Shown: positions 18,421-27,214 of the stretch, piece after piece
Layout: every line of letters starts with the position of its first letter
How positions within the stretch are numbered: position 1 is the first letter of the stretch
Source: Paracholeplasma manati
Lineage (GTDB): Bacteria; Bacillota_I; Bacilli_A; Acholeplasmatales; UBA5453
Assembly (NCBI RefSeq): GCF_025742995.1
Contig: NZ_JAOVQM010000002.1
Span: forward strand, 1 to 64,000
Direction of reading: 5' to 3'
DNA length: 64,000 nucleotides
Position numbers and translations under genes: made by a program
Notes under the pieces: generated by a model
Database searches by the model: none
Told to the model about the DNA's origin: nothing
What the model saw: only the letters and a program-made list of their open reading frames with translations

Positions 18421-19425
18421 TTGCAAGATCTTAAGTTTTCGAAACCAGAAGTAAAGGTTGAGTCTATATCAGGCGATAATACCAAAGCAATTTGCACCAT
18501 CAGCCCACTCGAAAGAGGCTATGGGATTACCATTGGTAACTCACTACGTCGTGTACTTTTATCATCATTACCAGGCGCTGCGATTGTCAATGTGAAGATT
18601 GAAGGAGCTGAACACGAATTCTCTACACTCGAAGGTGTAATGGAAGACGTAATGAGTATTGTTTTGAATCTTAAAAAAGTGGTTTTATCTGTAGATTCTA
18701 CAGATCCTAATTTCGAAAAAGAAATTGAAATCCACCAAAACGGTGCAGGTGTCGTTACCGCTTCAGATATTATTCATGACAGTGATATTAAGATTATTAA
18801 CCCAGACCAAGTCATCGCGACTGTGGTTGAAGGTGGTAAATTATCGATGTATATGACCGTCAGACGTGGTATTGGGTATGTGGGTTCTGTGAAGAACAAG
18901 GCTTACTCGAATTCCGTCGGCGTTATCGCGATCGACTCGATCTATACACCGATCAATCGTGTTGCTTACGAAGTTGAAAAAACCCGTGTCAACAACGATG
19001 CTGATTATGACAAATTGATTATGGAAGTTGAAACCAATGGCGCTATCAAAGCTCATGAAGCTTTATCATTAGCTGCTAAGATGATGATTGATTATCTATC
19101 CGTCATCGTTGACTTGGACGCAACCACCCATGACATCAGTTTCATGTCTGAAAAAGTAAGCGAAACCAACACTCACAAGCTTGAAAAACCGATTGAAGAA
19201 TTGGATTTATCCGTTCGTTCATTCAACTGCTTGAAGAGAGCTGGCATCAACACGCTCGCAGAATTAACAAAGAAGACTGAAGAAGAAATGATGCGCGTCC
19301 GTAACTTAGGACGTAAGTCTTTAAAAGAAGTAAAAGAGAAGTTAGAAGATTTAGGTTTAGGATTTGCTGCTGGTTATGCTAACGGTAGAAAACTAGACGT
19401 TGCTTCTGACGATGACAACGAATAA
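18421..19425 (+). CDS. rpoA: RNA polymerase alpha subunit
   Basis: 334 aa. The alpha dimer scaffolds RNA polymerase assembly. The N-terminal domain shows [20 protein letters not shown]. The C-terminal domain (about residues 255-315) has [19 protein letters not shown] and [10 protein letters not shown], keeping the Arg, Asn and GRKS residues used for UP-element DNA contact. The start is TTG at 18421, 8 nt after AAAGGAGG; no ATG is suitably placed. This intact C-terminal domain is the reference for the similar units seen at the start of RpoC. Confidence 0.98.
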   Translation: MQDLKFSKPEVKVESISGDNTKAICTISPLERGYGITIGNSLRRVLLSSLPGAAIVNVKIEGAEHEFSTLEGVMEDVMSIVLNLKKVVLSVDSTDPNFEKEIEIHQNGAGVVTASDIIHDSDIKIINPDQVIATVVEGGKLSMYMTVRRGIGYVGSVKNKAYSNSVGVIAIDSIYTPINRVAYEVEKTRVNNDADYDKLIMEVETNGAIKAHEALSLAAKMMIDYLSVIVDLDATTHDISFMSEKVSETNTHKLEKPIEELDLSVRSFNCLKRAGINTLAELTKKTEEEMMRVRNLGRKSLKEVKEKLEDLGLGFAAGYANGRKLDVASDDDNE

Positions 19426-19436
19426 GGAGAACTACT

Positions 19437-19799
19437 ATGGCAGGATATAGCAGATTAAGACGTAACAGTTCACAAAGAAGAGCACTTCTTAGAGACTTGG
19501 TTACAGACTTAATTATTTATGGACAAATTGAAACCACACAAGCTAAAGCTAAAGAACTCAGCAAACTTGCTGACAAGATGGTCACCCTTGGTAAGAAAGG
19601 CACATTAGCTGCAAGACGCCAAGCTTTAACAATCGTTAGAGACGAACTTGTCAAAGAAGGACAAACTGCAGTTCAAAAATTGTTTGGTGAAATTGCCCCT
19701 AAGTTTAAAGATCGTAACGGTGGTTACACCCGTGTGATCAAAACGTTGCCACGTCTTGGTGATTCAGCCCCAATGGCTATCATCCAATTTGTGGAATAA
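19437..19799 (+). CDS. rplQ: 50S ribosomal protein L17
   Basis: 120 aa. L17 is near the tunnel exit. Recognised by [18 protein letters not shown], then TTQAKAKEL and [17 protein letters not shown]. Last gene of the superoperon, followed by a strong terminator. Confidence 0.98.
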   Translation: MAGYSRLRRNSSQRRALLRDLVTDLIIYGQIETTQAKAKELSKLADKMVTLGKKGTLAARRQALTIVRDELVKEGQTAVQKLFGEIAPKFKDRNGGYTRVIKTLPRLGDSAPMAIIQFVE

Positions 19800-19813
19800 C
19801 AAAATCAAAACAT

Positions 19814-19844
19814 ACACAGAAGTCATCGATTTCTGTGTTTTTTT
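19814..19844 (+). terminator. Terminator of the S10-spc-alpha superoperon
   Basis: ACACAGAA at 19814-19821 pairs with TTCTGTGT at 19831-19838, followed by a T-run to 19844. Confidence 0.92.
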
Positions 19845-19886
19845 GTCGTTTTCTAATATAAATTGTGAGGAATTGTGACCATAAAG

Positions 19887-19895
19887 TGGTATACT
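19887..19895 (+). promoter_or_regulatory. pepF promoter (extended -10)
   Basis: TGGTATACT is an extended -10. Two TTGTGA boxes at 19863 and 19873 are off the ideal -35 spacing. Confidence 0.55.
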
Positions 19896-19924
19896 ATTCA
19901 TAAATTATTAGGAGGAAATCTCAA

Positions 19925-21616
19925 ATGAAATTTCAAGATTACGTCTATCAAAGACCCGATGTAGATGCGATTAAACAAAAGTATGTCGCATTTACTGAAG
20001 CATTTAAAGCCGCTAAAGATGCTAACGAACAAACTGAGATCATTAAACAAGTATTTGGTCTCATCGATGAGGTCGATACCATGTATCAACTCGTTTCAAT
20101 TCGTTATTCTTTAAACACCCAGGATGATTTCTATGAAGCTGAAATGAACTTCATGGATGAAGTCTCACCTGAACTTCAAAACTACGTGAATGAATTTAAT
20201 AAGTTGGTGTACGCATCCCCATTTAAACCTGAACTTGTCAACGTATTTGGACAACACTATTTCAATCAACTAGAAGTCTCTCTTCAATCGTTTGATGAAA
20301 AAATTATCCCACTCTTACAAGAAGAAAACAAACTGAACAGTAAATACTCTAAAGTGGTTGCATCCGCACAAATTGAATTCGATGGCGGGGTTTATAACTT
20401 ATCTCAAATGAGTCCATTTACCCAAAGTAAAGACCGTGAAACTAGACACCGTGCCCAACTCAAAATATCTGAATTTTTCGAATCAAAAGAAGCGGAACTC
20501 GACGATATTTATGATCAATTGGTCTCGGTAAGAAATCAGGCTGCACAAGCGTTAGGTTACGCCAATTTCGTCGAATTGGGTTACAAACGCTTGGGTAGAA
20601 CCGATTACGGTTCGAAGGAAGTTAAGGCCTATAGAGAGCAAATTAAGCGCGATGTGGTGCCATTTGTTGAAAAGCTTGTCGCACGCAAAGCGAAGCGTTT
20701 GGGCATTCAAGATTTGAAGAGCTATGATACGATTTCATTCTTATCTGGTAATCCAACACCTAAAGGTGATTTGGATTGGCAAGTGGCTCAAGCAACCACG
20801 ATGTATAAAGCATTATCCAAAGAAACCGATGAATTCTTTACCTTCATGAAAGACTCAGGATTACTTGAGTTAGACTCTAAAAAAGGTAAAGCAGGTGGCG
20901 GTTATTGTACCTTCATTCCAGGCTATAAAGCCCCGTTCATTTTCGCGAACTTTAACGGAACTTCTCACGATGTTGACGTTTTAACCCACGAAGCAGGACA
21001 TGCGTTCCAAGTGTATCAATCCAGAGAGTTCATCAACCCGATGCAACGATTCCCTGGGTATGAAGCGTGTGAAATTCACTCGATGAGTATGGAATTCTTT
21101 GCGTGGCCGTGGGTACCACTATTCTTCAAAGAAGATGCACAAAAATACTATTTCTCCCACTTATCAGGCGCTATCTCATTCTTACCTTATGGGGCACTCG
21201 TAGATGAATTCCAACATGAAATCTATGAAAACCCATCGATGTCTAAAGATGAACGTAAAGCAACTTGGAGAAGACTAGAAAAACAATACATCCCTTCCAG
21301 AGATTATGACGATGACAAATTTATGGAAAAAGGGACTTACTGGTTCCGTCAAGGCCATATTTTCCAATCCCCATTCTATTACATCGATTATACCCTCGCA
21401 CAAGTCTGTGCATTCCAATACTGGATCAGAGACCATAAGGACCACCAAGAAGCTTGGTCTTCCTATGTCGATTTATGTAAATTGGGCGGCTCTAAAGGGT
21501 TTGTCGCGTTGATGAAGGATGCGAAACTCGATAGCCCGTTTGAAGATGGTACCATTTTAAGAACCATTCAGCCACTTGAAGCGTTCTTAAACACCATTGA
21601 TGATACAAAACTTTAA
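19925..21616 (+). CDS. M3 family oligoendopeptidase (PepF-like)
   Basis: 563 aa. Cytoplasmic zinc oligopeptidase that breaks down short peptides. The zinc site is visible as LTHEAGHAFQ near residue 357, with a downstream YEACEIHSMSMEFFAWP segment holding the third ligand. The family name in annotation is usually M3 oligoendopeptidase, of which PepF is the best-known member. Single-gene unit with its own promoter and terminator. Peptide specificity cannot be told. Confidence 0.93.
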   Translation: MKFQDYVYQRPDVDAIKQKYVAFTEAFKAAKDANEQTEIIKQVFGLIDEVDTMYQLVSIRYSLNTQDDFYEAEMNFMDEVSPELQNYVNEFNKLVYASPFKPELVNVFGQHYFNQLEVSLQSFDEKIIPLLQEENKLNSKYSKVVASAQIEFDGGVYNLSQMSPFTQSKDRETRHRAQLKISEFFESKEAELDDIYDQLVSVRNQAAQALGYANFVELGYKRLGRTDYGSKEVKAYREQIKRDVVPFVEKLVARKAKRLGIQDLKSYDTISFLSGNPTPKGDLDWQVAQATTMYKALSKETDEFFTFMKDSGLLELDSKKGKAGGGYCTFIPGYKAPFIFANFNGTSHDVDVLTHEAGHAFQVYQSREFINPMQRFPGYEACEIHSMSMEFFAWPWVPLFFKEDAQKYYFSHLSGAISFLPYGALVDEFQHEIYENPSMSKDERKATWRRLEKQYIPSRDYDDDKFMEKGTYWFRQGHIFQSPFYYIDYTLAQVCAFQYWIRDHKDHQEAWSSYVDLCKLGGSKGFVALMKDAKLDSPFEDGTILRTIQPLEAFLNTIDDTKL

Positions 21617-21627
21617 AATAATGATGC

Positions 21628-21657
21628 AAAACCTGGGACAAAACCCAGGTTTTTTTG
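21628..21657 (+). terminator. Terminator after pepF
   Basis: ACCTGGG-ACAAAA-CCCAGGT followed by a run of T. The end of the T-run abuts the next promoter's TGTTATACT. Confidence 0.93.
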
Positions 21658-21664
21658 TTATACT
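21656..21664 (+). promoter_or_regulatory. Promoter of the MhqR-like regulator
   Basis: TGTTATACT extended -10, starting inside the T-run of the pepF terminator. Confidence 0.65.
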
Positions 21665-21673
21665 ATGAATAGT

Positions 21674-21689
21674 ATTTCGAATTTAAAAT
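21674..21689 (+). promoter_or_regulatory. Putative MhqR-type operator, regulator copy
   Basis: ATTTCGAATTTAAAAT matches the perfect palindrome at 49670-49685 at 14 of 16 positions. It lies just after the predicted transcription start of the MarR gene, a suitable place for autorepression. Confidence 0.5.
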
Positions 21690-21712
21690 AAATACAATAG
21701 AAAGAGGCCCCT

Positions 21713-22150
21713 ATGTCACACGATTTAAAAACCATCACTGTGCTATTTCGCGCAAAGAATAGCCTTGAAAACTTAATTAAACAAGATATCCAAAGTTATG
21801 GTTTAAATCCTTCTGAATTTGGGACATTAGAAGCGTTATATCATAAAGGGGCACTGACCGTACAACAAATCATCGATAAAGTTTTGATTGCGAACTCATC
21901 CATGACATATGTGCTAGATAATCTTGTCAAACGCGATTTAATCACTCGAACCAAAGACCCAATCGACAAACGCATCTTCAAGGTAGAACTCACCCCTAAA
22001 GGTGTAGCATTTATGGCTGACATTTATCCTCAGCATGAAAAAAATATGATGACCGTATTGAATGTCTTATCCAAAGAAGAACAAGATCAACTTCAAGCAT
22101 TGTTAAAAACATTGGGATTGAATGCGAAAAACTTTAAATGCACGAAATAA
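21713..22150 (+). CDS. MarR family regulator, MhqR-like
   Basis: 145 aa winged-helix repressor. The segment IQSYGLNPSEFGTLEALYHKG and the recognition-helix region VLIANSSMTYVLDNLVKRDLI resemble Bacillus MhqR, which senses quinones and electrophiles and represses ring-cleavage dioxygenase genes. Wing residues DPIDKR are visible near position 85. There are no cysteines until Cys143 at the end (KNFKCTK), so a redox-sensing N-terminal Cys is not evident. A candidate operator overlaps the start of its own transcript, and a better copy controls the dioxygenase-like gene at 48.8-49.6 kb. Confidence 0.8.
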   Translation: MSHDLKTITVLFRAKNSLENLIKQDIQSYGLNPSEFGTLEALYHKGALTVQQIIDKVLIANSSMTYVLDNLVKRDLITRTKDPIDKRIFKVELTPKGVAFMADIYPQHEKNMMTVLNVLSKEEQDQLQALLKTLGLNAKNFKCTK

Positions 22151-22178
22151 CAGACTTCGGTCTGTTTTATTTTTTTTC
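22150..22178 (+). terminator. Terminator after the MhqR-like gene
   Basis: ACAGAC-TTCG-GTCTGT followed by TTTATTTTTTTT. The stem begins at the last base of the stop codon. Confidence 0.92.
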
Positions 22179-22208
22179 ATGGATGGGAAAAATTCATCCT
22201 TCTATATA

Positions 22209-22217
22209 TGTTATACT
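22209..22217 (+). promoter_or_regulatory. Promoter of the GH20 gene (extended -10)
   Basis: TGTTATACT, the same extended -10 as found before the MhqR-like gene. Confidence 0.65.
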
Positions 22218-22240
22218 GTTATCGAAATGAGTGTGATCTT

Positions 22241-24067
22241 ATGAACAACGCATTAAAACAGGCCATCCATCAACTTGAAATGGTATTGAACTTAGACCTT
22301 AAATCCATTCAACATGTGAATTTCATAGAAAGAAATGCCCCTGGCTATGAAATTCATAAAACAGATGAGAAAGTCAAAATTGAATATAACAACATCAATG
22401 ATGCTTTAACAGCTTTGGGTATATGGTTATCTAACCCTAAAACGAACTATATCTATATTGAAAAACGCGCCTTTAAACGGGTGGGTTTAATGTTGGATGT
22501 AGCGAGAATGGCCGTACCTAAAATTGAAACTCTGGAAAAATATATTTTAATTTTGTCTTTACTTGGATATAACTACCTTGGTTTATATTTGGAAGATGTA
22601 TTCGAAGTGGATAACGAACCACAATTTGGTTATATGCGTGGTCGTTATACACAAGCAGAACTCAAACGTTTAGACGATTACGCTGCGAAACTCGATTTCG
22701 AAATTGTCCCATACATTCAAACCTTAGCACACCTTTCGTCGATTTTTAAACACCACACTTATGGCCCAATCAAAGACATCGATGACATTCTATTGGTCGG
22801 TGAACCAAGAACGTATGAGCTCATCGAAAATATGTTAAAAACCACCAAAAAAGTCTTTAGAAGCCAAGAAATTAATATCGGCATGGATGAAGCATGGATG
22901 CTTGGCTTAGGTAAATACCTTCAAAAGTATGGGTATCAAGATAGACTAAAAATCATGTTCGAACACTTAGAAAAAGTGAATGCATTGTGTGTGAAATACG
23001 GGTATCGACCAGCCATGTGGGCAGACATGTTTTTCCACTTGGTGGGCGGGCATTACTTTAATGATCAAGTCGAATTCAGTGAAGACATCACTTCTAAAAT
23101 ACCTAAAAATATCAAACTGATTTATTGGGACTATTATCAAACTGATATTCAAAGATACCACGCCAAATTCAAATCCTTGAATCAATTGACCGATAATTAT
23201 GGTTATGCAGGTGGCGCATGGAAGTGGATTGGTTTCGCACCAAATAATGATGTAACGATGCGAACCATGCGTCTCGCCATTGAAGCTGCGAAACAGTATC
23301 AGATTGAAGATTTTATCGTCACGTCTTGGGGAGATAATGGTGGAGAAGCGTCACAATTTTCCATACTACCTGGTTTGTGTTACATCATCGAACAAATCAA
23401 TGGAGATGATCGTTTGAATAAAGACAATCTGTTATCATTGATTAGTAATCTCACTTATCAGAACTGGTTAGACCTCGATTTACCGAATAAACTCTATTCG
23501 AATCCGCTGGCTATTCCAGTGAATCCATCTAAATATTTATTGTATGAAGACCCATTTTTAGGACTCTACAATCAAAAGTTACATCCGTGTTATGCAGCTT
23601 ATTACCAACGATATAAAAAGATATTAAAAACCGACACAAAGGTAGCAGGACCATACACCTATTTGTTTGATACTTTGTATAAATTAACGGATGTATTGAC
23701 TCTTAAATCCACTTTGAGTATACGCCTTAAAAAAGCATATGATGATAAAGATATGCCTGCATTACACGACATCACCTATCACGAAATCCCAACCATCATT
23801 CGAAAAATCGAACTATTTTATCAAGCGTTTTATACCCAGTGGCATCTGGAAAATAAACCCTTTGGATTTGAACATCATAGCCATCGTTTAGGTGGGTTAA
23901 AACAAAGATTAACCGATATCGCCAATACACTTCATGACTTTATAAACGCGACCATTAGCCATATTCCAGAATTGGATGAAAGAATCATTGATATCGCTAA
24001 TGATGATTATAATGGTTGTCGCTACCTAAACTATTACGGTGATTATACATCGTTTGGAAAGATGTAA
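22241..24067 (+). CDS. GH20 family beta-N-acetylhexosaminidase
   Basis: 608 aa from the ATG at 22241, after GTGTGATC. An upstream in-frame start at 22208 would lie in the -10 box. GH20 enzymes remove terminal beta-linked GlcNAc or GalNAc. The catalytic Asp-Glu pair is visible in IGMDEAWMLGLG (about residue 220), as in the streptococcal GcnA group. RVGLMLDVARMAVPKIETL marks the barrel start, and GGAWKWIGFAPNN and VTSWGDNGGEAS follow. No signal peptide is present, so it is probably cytoplasmic and acts on imported oligosaccharides. Confidence 0.85.
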   Translation: MNNALKQAIHQLEMVLNLDLKSIQHVNFIERNAPGYEIHKTDEKVKIEYNNINDALTALGIWLSNPKTNYIYIEKRAFKRVGLMLDVARMAVPKIETLEKYILILSLLGYNYLGLYLEDVFEVDNEPQFGYMRGRYTQAELKRLDDYAAKLDFEIVPYIQTLAHLSSIFKHHTYGPIKDIDDILLVGEPRTYELIENMLKTTKKVFRSQEINIGMDEAWMLGLGKYLQKYGYQDRLKIMFEHLEKVNALCVKYGYRPAMWADMFFHLVGGHYFNDQVEFSEDITSKIPKNIKLIYWDYYQTDIQRYHAKFKSLNQLTDNYGYAGGAWKWIGFAPNNDVTMRTMRLAIEAAKQYQIEDFIVTSWGDNGGEASQFSILPGLCYIIEQINGDDRLNKDNLLSLISNLTYQNWLDLDLPNKLYSNPLAIPVNPSKYLLYEDPFLGLYNQKLHPCYAAYYQRYKKILKTDTKVAGPYTYLFDTLYKLTDVLTLKSTLSIRLKKAYDDKDMPALHDITYHEIPTIIRKIELFYQAFYTQWHLENKPFGFEHHSHRLGGLKQRLTDIANTLHDFINATISHIPELDERIIDIANDDYNGCRYLNYYGDYTSFGKM

Positions 24068-24072
24068 AAACC

Positions 24073-24252
24073 ATGACATATACCAAAGAGGAACTACTTG
24101 AAGGGATTCAAGCGATGGACTCCCTGATCAAAAAAAGCGAGAAGACACTACCTAATCTCGTACCTGGTACTGGACCGCATACCACGCTGACTAGAAGACT
24201 CAAAGCATTCAAATTAACCAAAGCTATTTTAGAAGAAAAATTATCCGAATAA
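24073..24252 (+). CDS. Small conserved-looking hypothetical protein
   Basis: 59 aa. It starts MTYTKEELLEGIQAMDSLI and continues with KSEKTLPNLVPGTGPHTTL and a helical, basic end. It begins 5 nt after the GH20 stop with no clear Shine-Dalgarno, so translation would depend on coupling. Coding-like composition and a good terminator right after it support a real gene. It reminds me of small uncharacterised Firmicute proteins of the same size; no function is known to me. Confidence 0.65.
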   Translation: MTYTKEELLEGIQAMDSLIKKSEKTLPNLVPGTGPHTTLTRRLKAFKLTKAILEEKLSE

Positions 24253-24261
24253 TTAAGAAAA

Positions 24262-24300
24262 AACGATAGAAATCAGTTTGATCTCTATCGTTATTTTTTT
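24262..24300. terminator. Bidirectional terminator between GH20 operon and trx genes
   Basis: AACGATAGA at 24262-24270 pairs with TCTATCGTT at 24284-24292. On the plus strand it is followed by ATTTTTTT. On the minus strand it is followed by a T-run (AAAAAA at 24258-24263 on the plus strand). It overlaps the stop codon of the minus-strand reductase gene. Confidence 0.88.
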
Positions 24301-25139
24301 AGTTGTTTTTTAATCGCGATGGCCGCGTGCATCCCATCGGCTGCTGCTTTCGCAACTTGTAATACCCCACCGACGGTATCGCCTGCGGCGTATAACCCTT
24401 CGATGTTGGTCATGAAATTGTCATCGACAACAATGTTGGTGTTTTCAACAATCGCGCCAATACGTGTTGCGAATTCAACTGCACCAGGCGAACCTAACGC
24501 AATAAATATCCCTTCAACATCATATGAACCATTGGTTGTTACGATGGTGGTTGCTTTATCTTCGTCACCGGTGATCTCCGTGATTTGTTCATGAACGACT
24601 GGATAATCCACGTCGACAGTCAAAGCATTTCCGTTGGTGAAGATTTGAATGTCTTCCGTTAGAAACTCCATGTCTTTGAGTTCATGTAACATATACTCAT
24701 TATAACCAATGAGTGCGAGTTTTTTCTTTCTGAAGAAGAACCCATCACAGGTCACACAAAAGCTGATGCCTTTACCGCGATATTTTTGAAACCCTTTAAT
24801 CTTTAATGTGGTTCTTGGTTTACCCGTAGCGAGTAATACGGTTTTACCTTCATAGACACCTTTTTTAGTGGTGACTGTAAAATGTTCATACTTGTCAATA
24901 GCGATGACTTCATCATGTAAAACGTCGATGCCCAATTCATTGGCTTGTTTTACCCCGCGCTCAATGAGCTCAGTGCCAGTAATTCCCCCAGGAAAGCCAT
25001 AGTAATTGTCAATAACCACCCCGTCATAGAGTGATCCATTGTCTTTACCAATGACTAAAACGTTCTTGTTAGAACGCTTGAGGTAAATCGCGGCTGAGAT
25101 CCCTGAAGGACCCTTACCGATAATGATTGTATCGAACAT
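24291..25139 (-). CDS. Thioredoxin reductase-like flavoprotein, FFTR type
   Basis: 282 aa, shorter than NADPH-dependent TrxB (about 310). The FAD motif GKGPSGISAAIYL and the C-terminal GLYAAGDTVGG are intact, and the redox pair is CVTC in SFCVTCDGFFFRKKK. The NADPH motif normally reading GGGxSAxEEA is replaced by IGYNEYMLHEL, and the HRR phosphate-binding motif is missing. These changes match ferredoxin-linked flavin thioredoxin reductases of Clostridium, where ferredoxin rather than NADPH supplies electrons. It lies one base downstream of trxA on the minus strand. The electron donor is an inference; a degenerate NADPH enzyme is the alternative. Confidence 0.85.
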   Translation of the reverse strand: MFDTIIIGKGPSGISAAIYLKRSNKNVLVIGKDNGSLYDGVVIDNYYGFPGGITGTELIERGVKQANELGIDVLHDEVIAIDKYEHFTVTTKKGVYEGKTVLLATGKPRTTLKIKGFQKYRGKGISFCVTCDGFFFRKKKLALIGYNEYMLHELKDMEFLTEDIQIFTNGNALTVDVDYPVVHEQITEITGDEDKATTIVTTNGSYDVEGIFIALGSPGAVEFATRIGAIVENTNIVVDDNFMTNIEGLYAAGDTVGGVLQVAKAAADGMHAAIAIKKQLKK

Positions 25140-25140
25140 C

Positions 25141-25452
25141 TTAAACGCCTAGAGCTTTTCTAAGTTCGTCTTTTGAGCGTACGCCAATGATGGAGTTTAC
25201 AACTTTACCACCCTTAAACACCAAAACGGTTGGGATGGACATGATTCTAAATTGGTTTGCAAGTTCTGCTTGTTCGTCGACATTTACTTTGCCAACCACT
25301 GCTAAACCTTTAACTTCTTCGGATAAAGATTCAACGATGGGTCCTAACATTTGGCAAGGACGGCACCATGCTGCCCAGAAATCCACTAAAACAGGTTCAC
25401 TGGATTCCAAAACAACGCTTTTAAAATTTTCTTTGGTAATAGCTATAGCCAT
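25141..25452 (-). CDS. trxA: Thioredoxin with WCRPC active site
   Basis: 103 aa, standard length. Thioredoxin reduces protein disulphides and ribonucleotide reductase. The active site reads WAAWCRPCQMLGP, so Arg replaces the usual Gly of WCGPC. The conserved MSIPTVLVFKGGK with its cis-Pro is present. Shine-Dalgarno AGGAGG precedes the start. It forms an operon with the reductase, the natural partner. The CRPC variant may change redox potential or partner choice. Confidence 0.95.
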   Translation of the reverse strand: MAIAITKENFKSVVLESSEPVLVDFWAAWCRPCQMLGPIVESLSEEVKGLAVVGKVNVDEQAELANQFRIMSIPTVLVFKGGKVVNSIIGVRSKDELRKALGV

Positions 25453-25487
25453 ATTCTGATTCCTCCTATATAGAAATAACAGTTAGT

Positions 25488-25493
25488 ATTATA
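25488..25493 (-). promoter_or_regulatory. -10 box of the trxA operon
   Basis: TATAAT on the minus strand, about 35 bases upstream of the trxA start codon. No good -35 box. Confidence 0.5.
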
Positions 25494-25536
25494 CCTATTT
25501 GGCGAAGAGAAATCTAGTGGTTTGCAACAATTATTA

Positions 25537-25545
25537 TGTTATAAT
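25537..25545 (+). promoter_or_regulatory. Promoter of the ecf operon (extended -10)
   Basis: TGTTATAAT. A TTGCAA at 25522 is too close to serve as a normal -35. Confidence 0.65.
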
Positions 25546-25571
25546 AGATAAGAACTCTAGTAGGTGATTAA

Positions 25572-26387
25572 ATGTCTAAAATTAAGGTTGAAAACCTCAA
25601 ATTTTCATATAATAACAAAGACGAAGCCATTCAAAATCTCTCCTTCGACATTGAAGCAGGGTCGTGGGTATGTGTGGTCGGACACAATGGGTCCGGCAAA
25701 AGCACACTCGCAAAGCTCTTGATTGGTCTTTTAAAAGCAGATGCAGGGCACATTTTGATCGATGGTCTTGAAATGAATGAAAATAACGTTCGCGATATCC
25801 GTAAAAAAGTCGGTATCGTGTTTCAAAATCCAGATAATCAATTTGTCGGTGTCACGGTGAAACATGACATCGCTTTTGGTCTTGAAAACCAATGTGTTCC
25901 ACAACCGAAAATGGTAGAGTTGATTGATGAATACGTCGATTTGGTCGGTATGAAGGATTATTTAGACAAAGAACCACACCAATTATCCGGTGGTCAAAAA
26001 CAACGTGTCGCTATCGCTGGCGCACTCGCGATGAATCAAGACATCATGATATTCGATGAAGCAACCTCGATGCTAGACCCTGAAGGCGTCAGAGACATCA
26101 CAGAATTCATCGTTAAACTCAACAAAGAATATAAGAAAACCATCATCACCATCACCCATGATTTAGAGTTTGCGAAAAGAGCAGACCAAATCATCGTACT
26201 CAATAAAGGCAAAGTTGTATTATCCGGTACCCCTGACGATGTCTTCAGCCACAAAGACATTTTAGAAAGTACTGACCTCAATATCCCATTCGGGATGCGC
26301 GTCTATGACCAAGTAATCAAAGACGACCACTTACAGAAAGATGAAGCATTGGTAAAAGCGTTATGGGCATACAGTTTAACCAAGTAA
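25572..26387 (+). CDS. ecfA1: ECF transporter ATPase A1
   Basis: 271 aa ABC ATPase of the energy-coupling factor module that powers vitamin and metal uptake with interchangeable S components. Walker A is GHNGSGKSTL, the Q-loop is VFQNPDNQFVG, the signature is LSGGQKQRVAIAGALA and Walker B is IMIFDEATSML. ecfA2 starts inside its last 25 bases. Same order as in Bacillus, though there it directly follows rplQ. Confidence 0.96.
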   Translation: MSKIKVENLKFSYNNKDEAIQNLSFDIEAGSWVCVVGHNGSGKSTLAKLLIGLLKADAGHILIDGLEMNENNVRDIRKKVGIVFQNPDNQFVGVTVKHDIAFGLENQCVPQPKMVELIDEYVDLVGMKDYLDKEPHQLSGGQKQRVAIAGALAMNQDIMIFDEATSMLDPEGVRDITEFIVKLNKEYKKTIITITHDLEFAKRADQIIVLNKGKVVLSGTPDDVFSHKDILESTDLNIPFGMRVYDQVIKDDHLQKDEALVKALWAYSLTK

Positions 26388-27214
26388 GTTATTTTTATCG
26401 TGGCGTTAAAAATGAGACTTACGAAGCCATCAATCAAATCAGTTTAGCCATTAACGACGGTGAATTTGTCGCGATTTGTGGACAAACCGGTAGTGGCAAA
26501 ACCACATTGGTTCAACACATGAACGCGTTATTAAAACCCACCCGTGGAACCGTTCAAATCTACGAACACACCCTACCATTAGCGGATAAAAACACCAAAA
26601 TCGGTCCAATCCGTAAAAAAGTTGGGCTTGTTTTCCAATTTCCTGAATACCAATTATTCGAAGAAACCATTCTTAAAGACATCATGTTTGGACCGTTAAA
26701 CTTCGGATTATCCTTAAAAGATGCTGAAGAAAAAGCCAGACACGCTGCCGCATTGGTGGGTTTAGATGAAGAAATTCTCCAAAAATCTCCGTTTAGAATC
26801 AGTGGCGGACAAATGAGAAGGGTCGCCATCGCGGGCATTTTAGCGATGGAGCCAGAAATGCTTGTTTTAGATGAACCCACCCGTGGATTAGACCCCAAAG
26901 GTTCAGATGAAATGATGGCACTATTCAATGAGTTACATGAAAAACATGGGAAAACCATCGTTTTAATTACCCATGATATGGATATTGTCGCTCGTTATGC
27001 GAAACGTATATTAGTCATGGATAAAGGTAAAATCAAGTTTGATGGCACCAGAGAATTGTTGTTTATGACCGACGAATTTGAAAAGCTTCATTTGGCCAAA
27101 CCTCAAGCCTATCGGATGATGGAATACCTATCCAAAACCTTAGGATACCCTTTTAAACAAATCTTTACAGAAGAAGACCTCATTCAATATTTGAAGGAGG
27201 TGCACCATGAATAA
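26363..27214 (+). CDS. ecfA2: ECF transporter ATPase A2
   Basis: 283 aa ABC ATPase, partner of EcfA1. Walker A GQTGSGKTTLVQHM, signature ISGGQMRRVAIAGILA, Walker B EMLVLDEPTRGLDP. It starts 25 nt upstream of the ecfA1 stop, and its end overlaps ecfT by 8 nt, so expression is tightly coupled. Confidence 0.96.
   Translation: MGIQFNQVSYFYRGVKNETYEAINQISLAINDGEFVAICGQTGSGKTTLVQHMNALLKPTRGTVQIYEHTLPLADKNTKIGPIRKKVGLVFQFPEYQLFEETILKDIMFGPLNFGLSLKDAEEKARHAAALVGLDEEILQKSPFRISGGQMRRVAIAGILAMEPEMLVLDEPTRGLDPKGSDEMMALFNELHEKHGKTIVLITHDMDIVARYAKRILVMDKGKIKFDGTRELLFMTDEFEKLHLAKPQAYRMMEYLSKTLGYPFKQIFTEEDLIQYLKEVHHE

Noticed and set aside
24291-25139. Truncation or frameshift in the thioredoxin reductase gene
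   Set aside because: Both ends (FAD motif and C-terminal AAGD) are intact and the frame is continuous; the missing motifs follow the FFTR pattern rather than decay.
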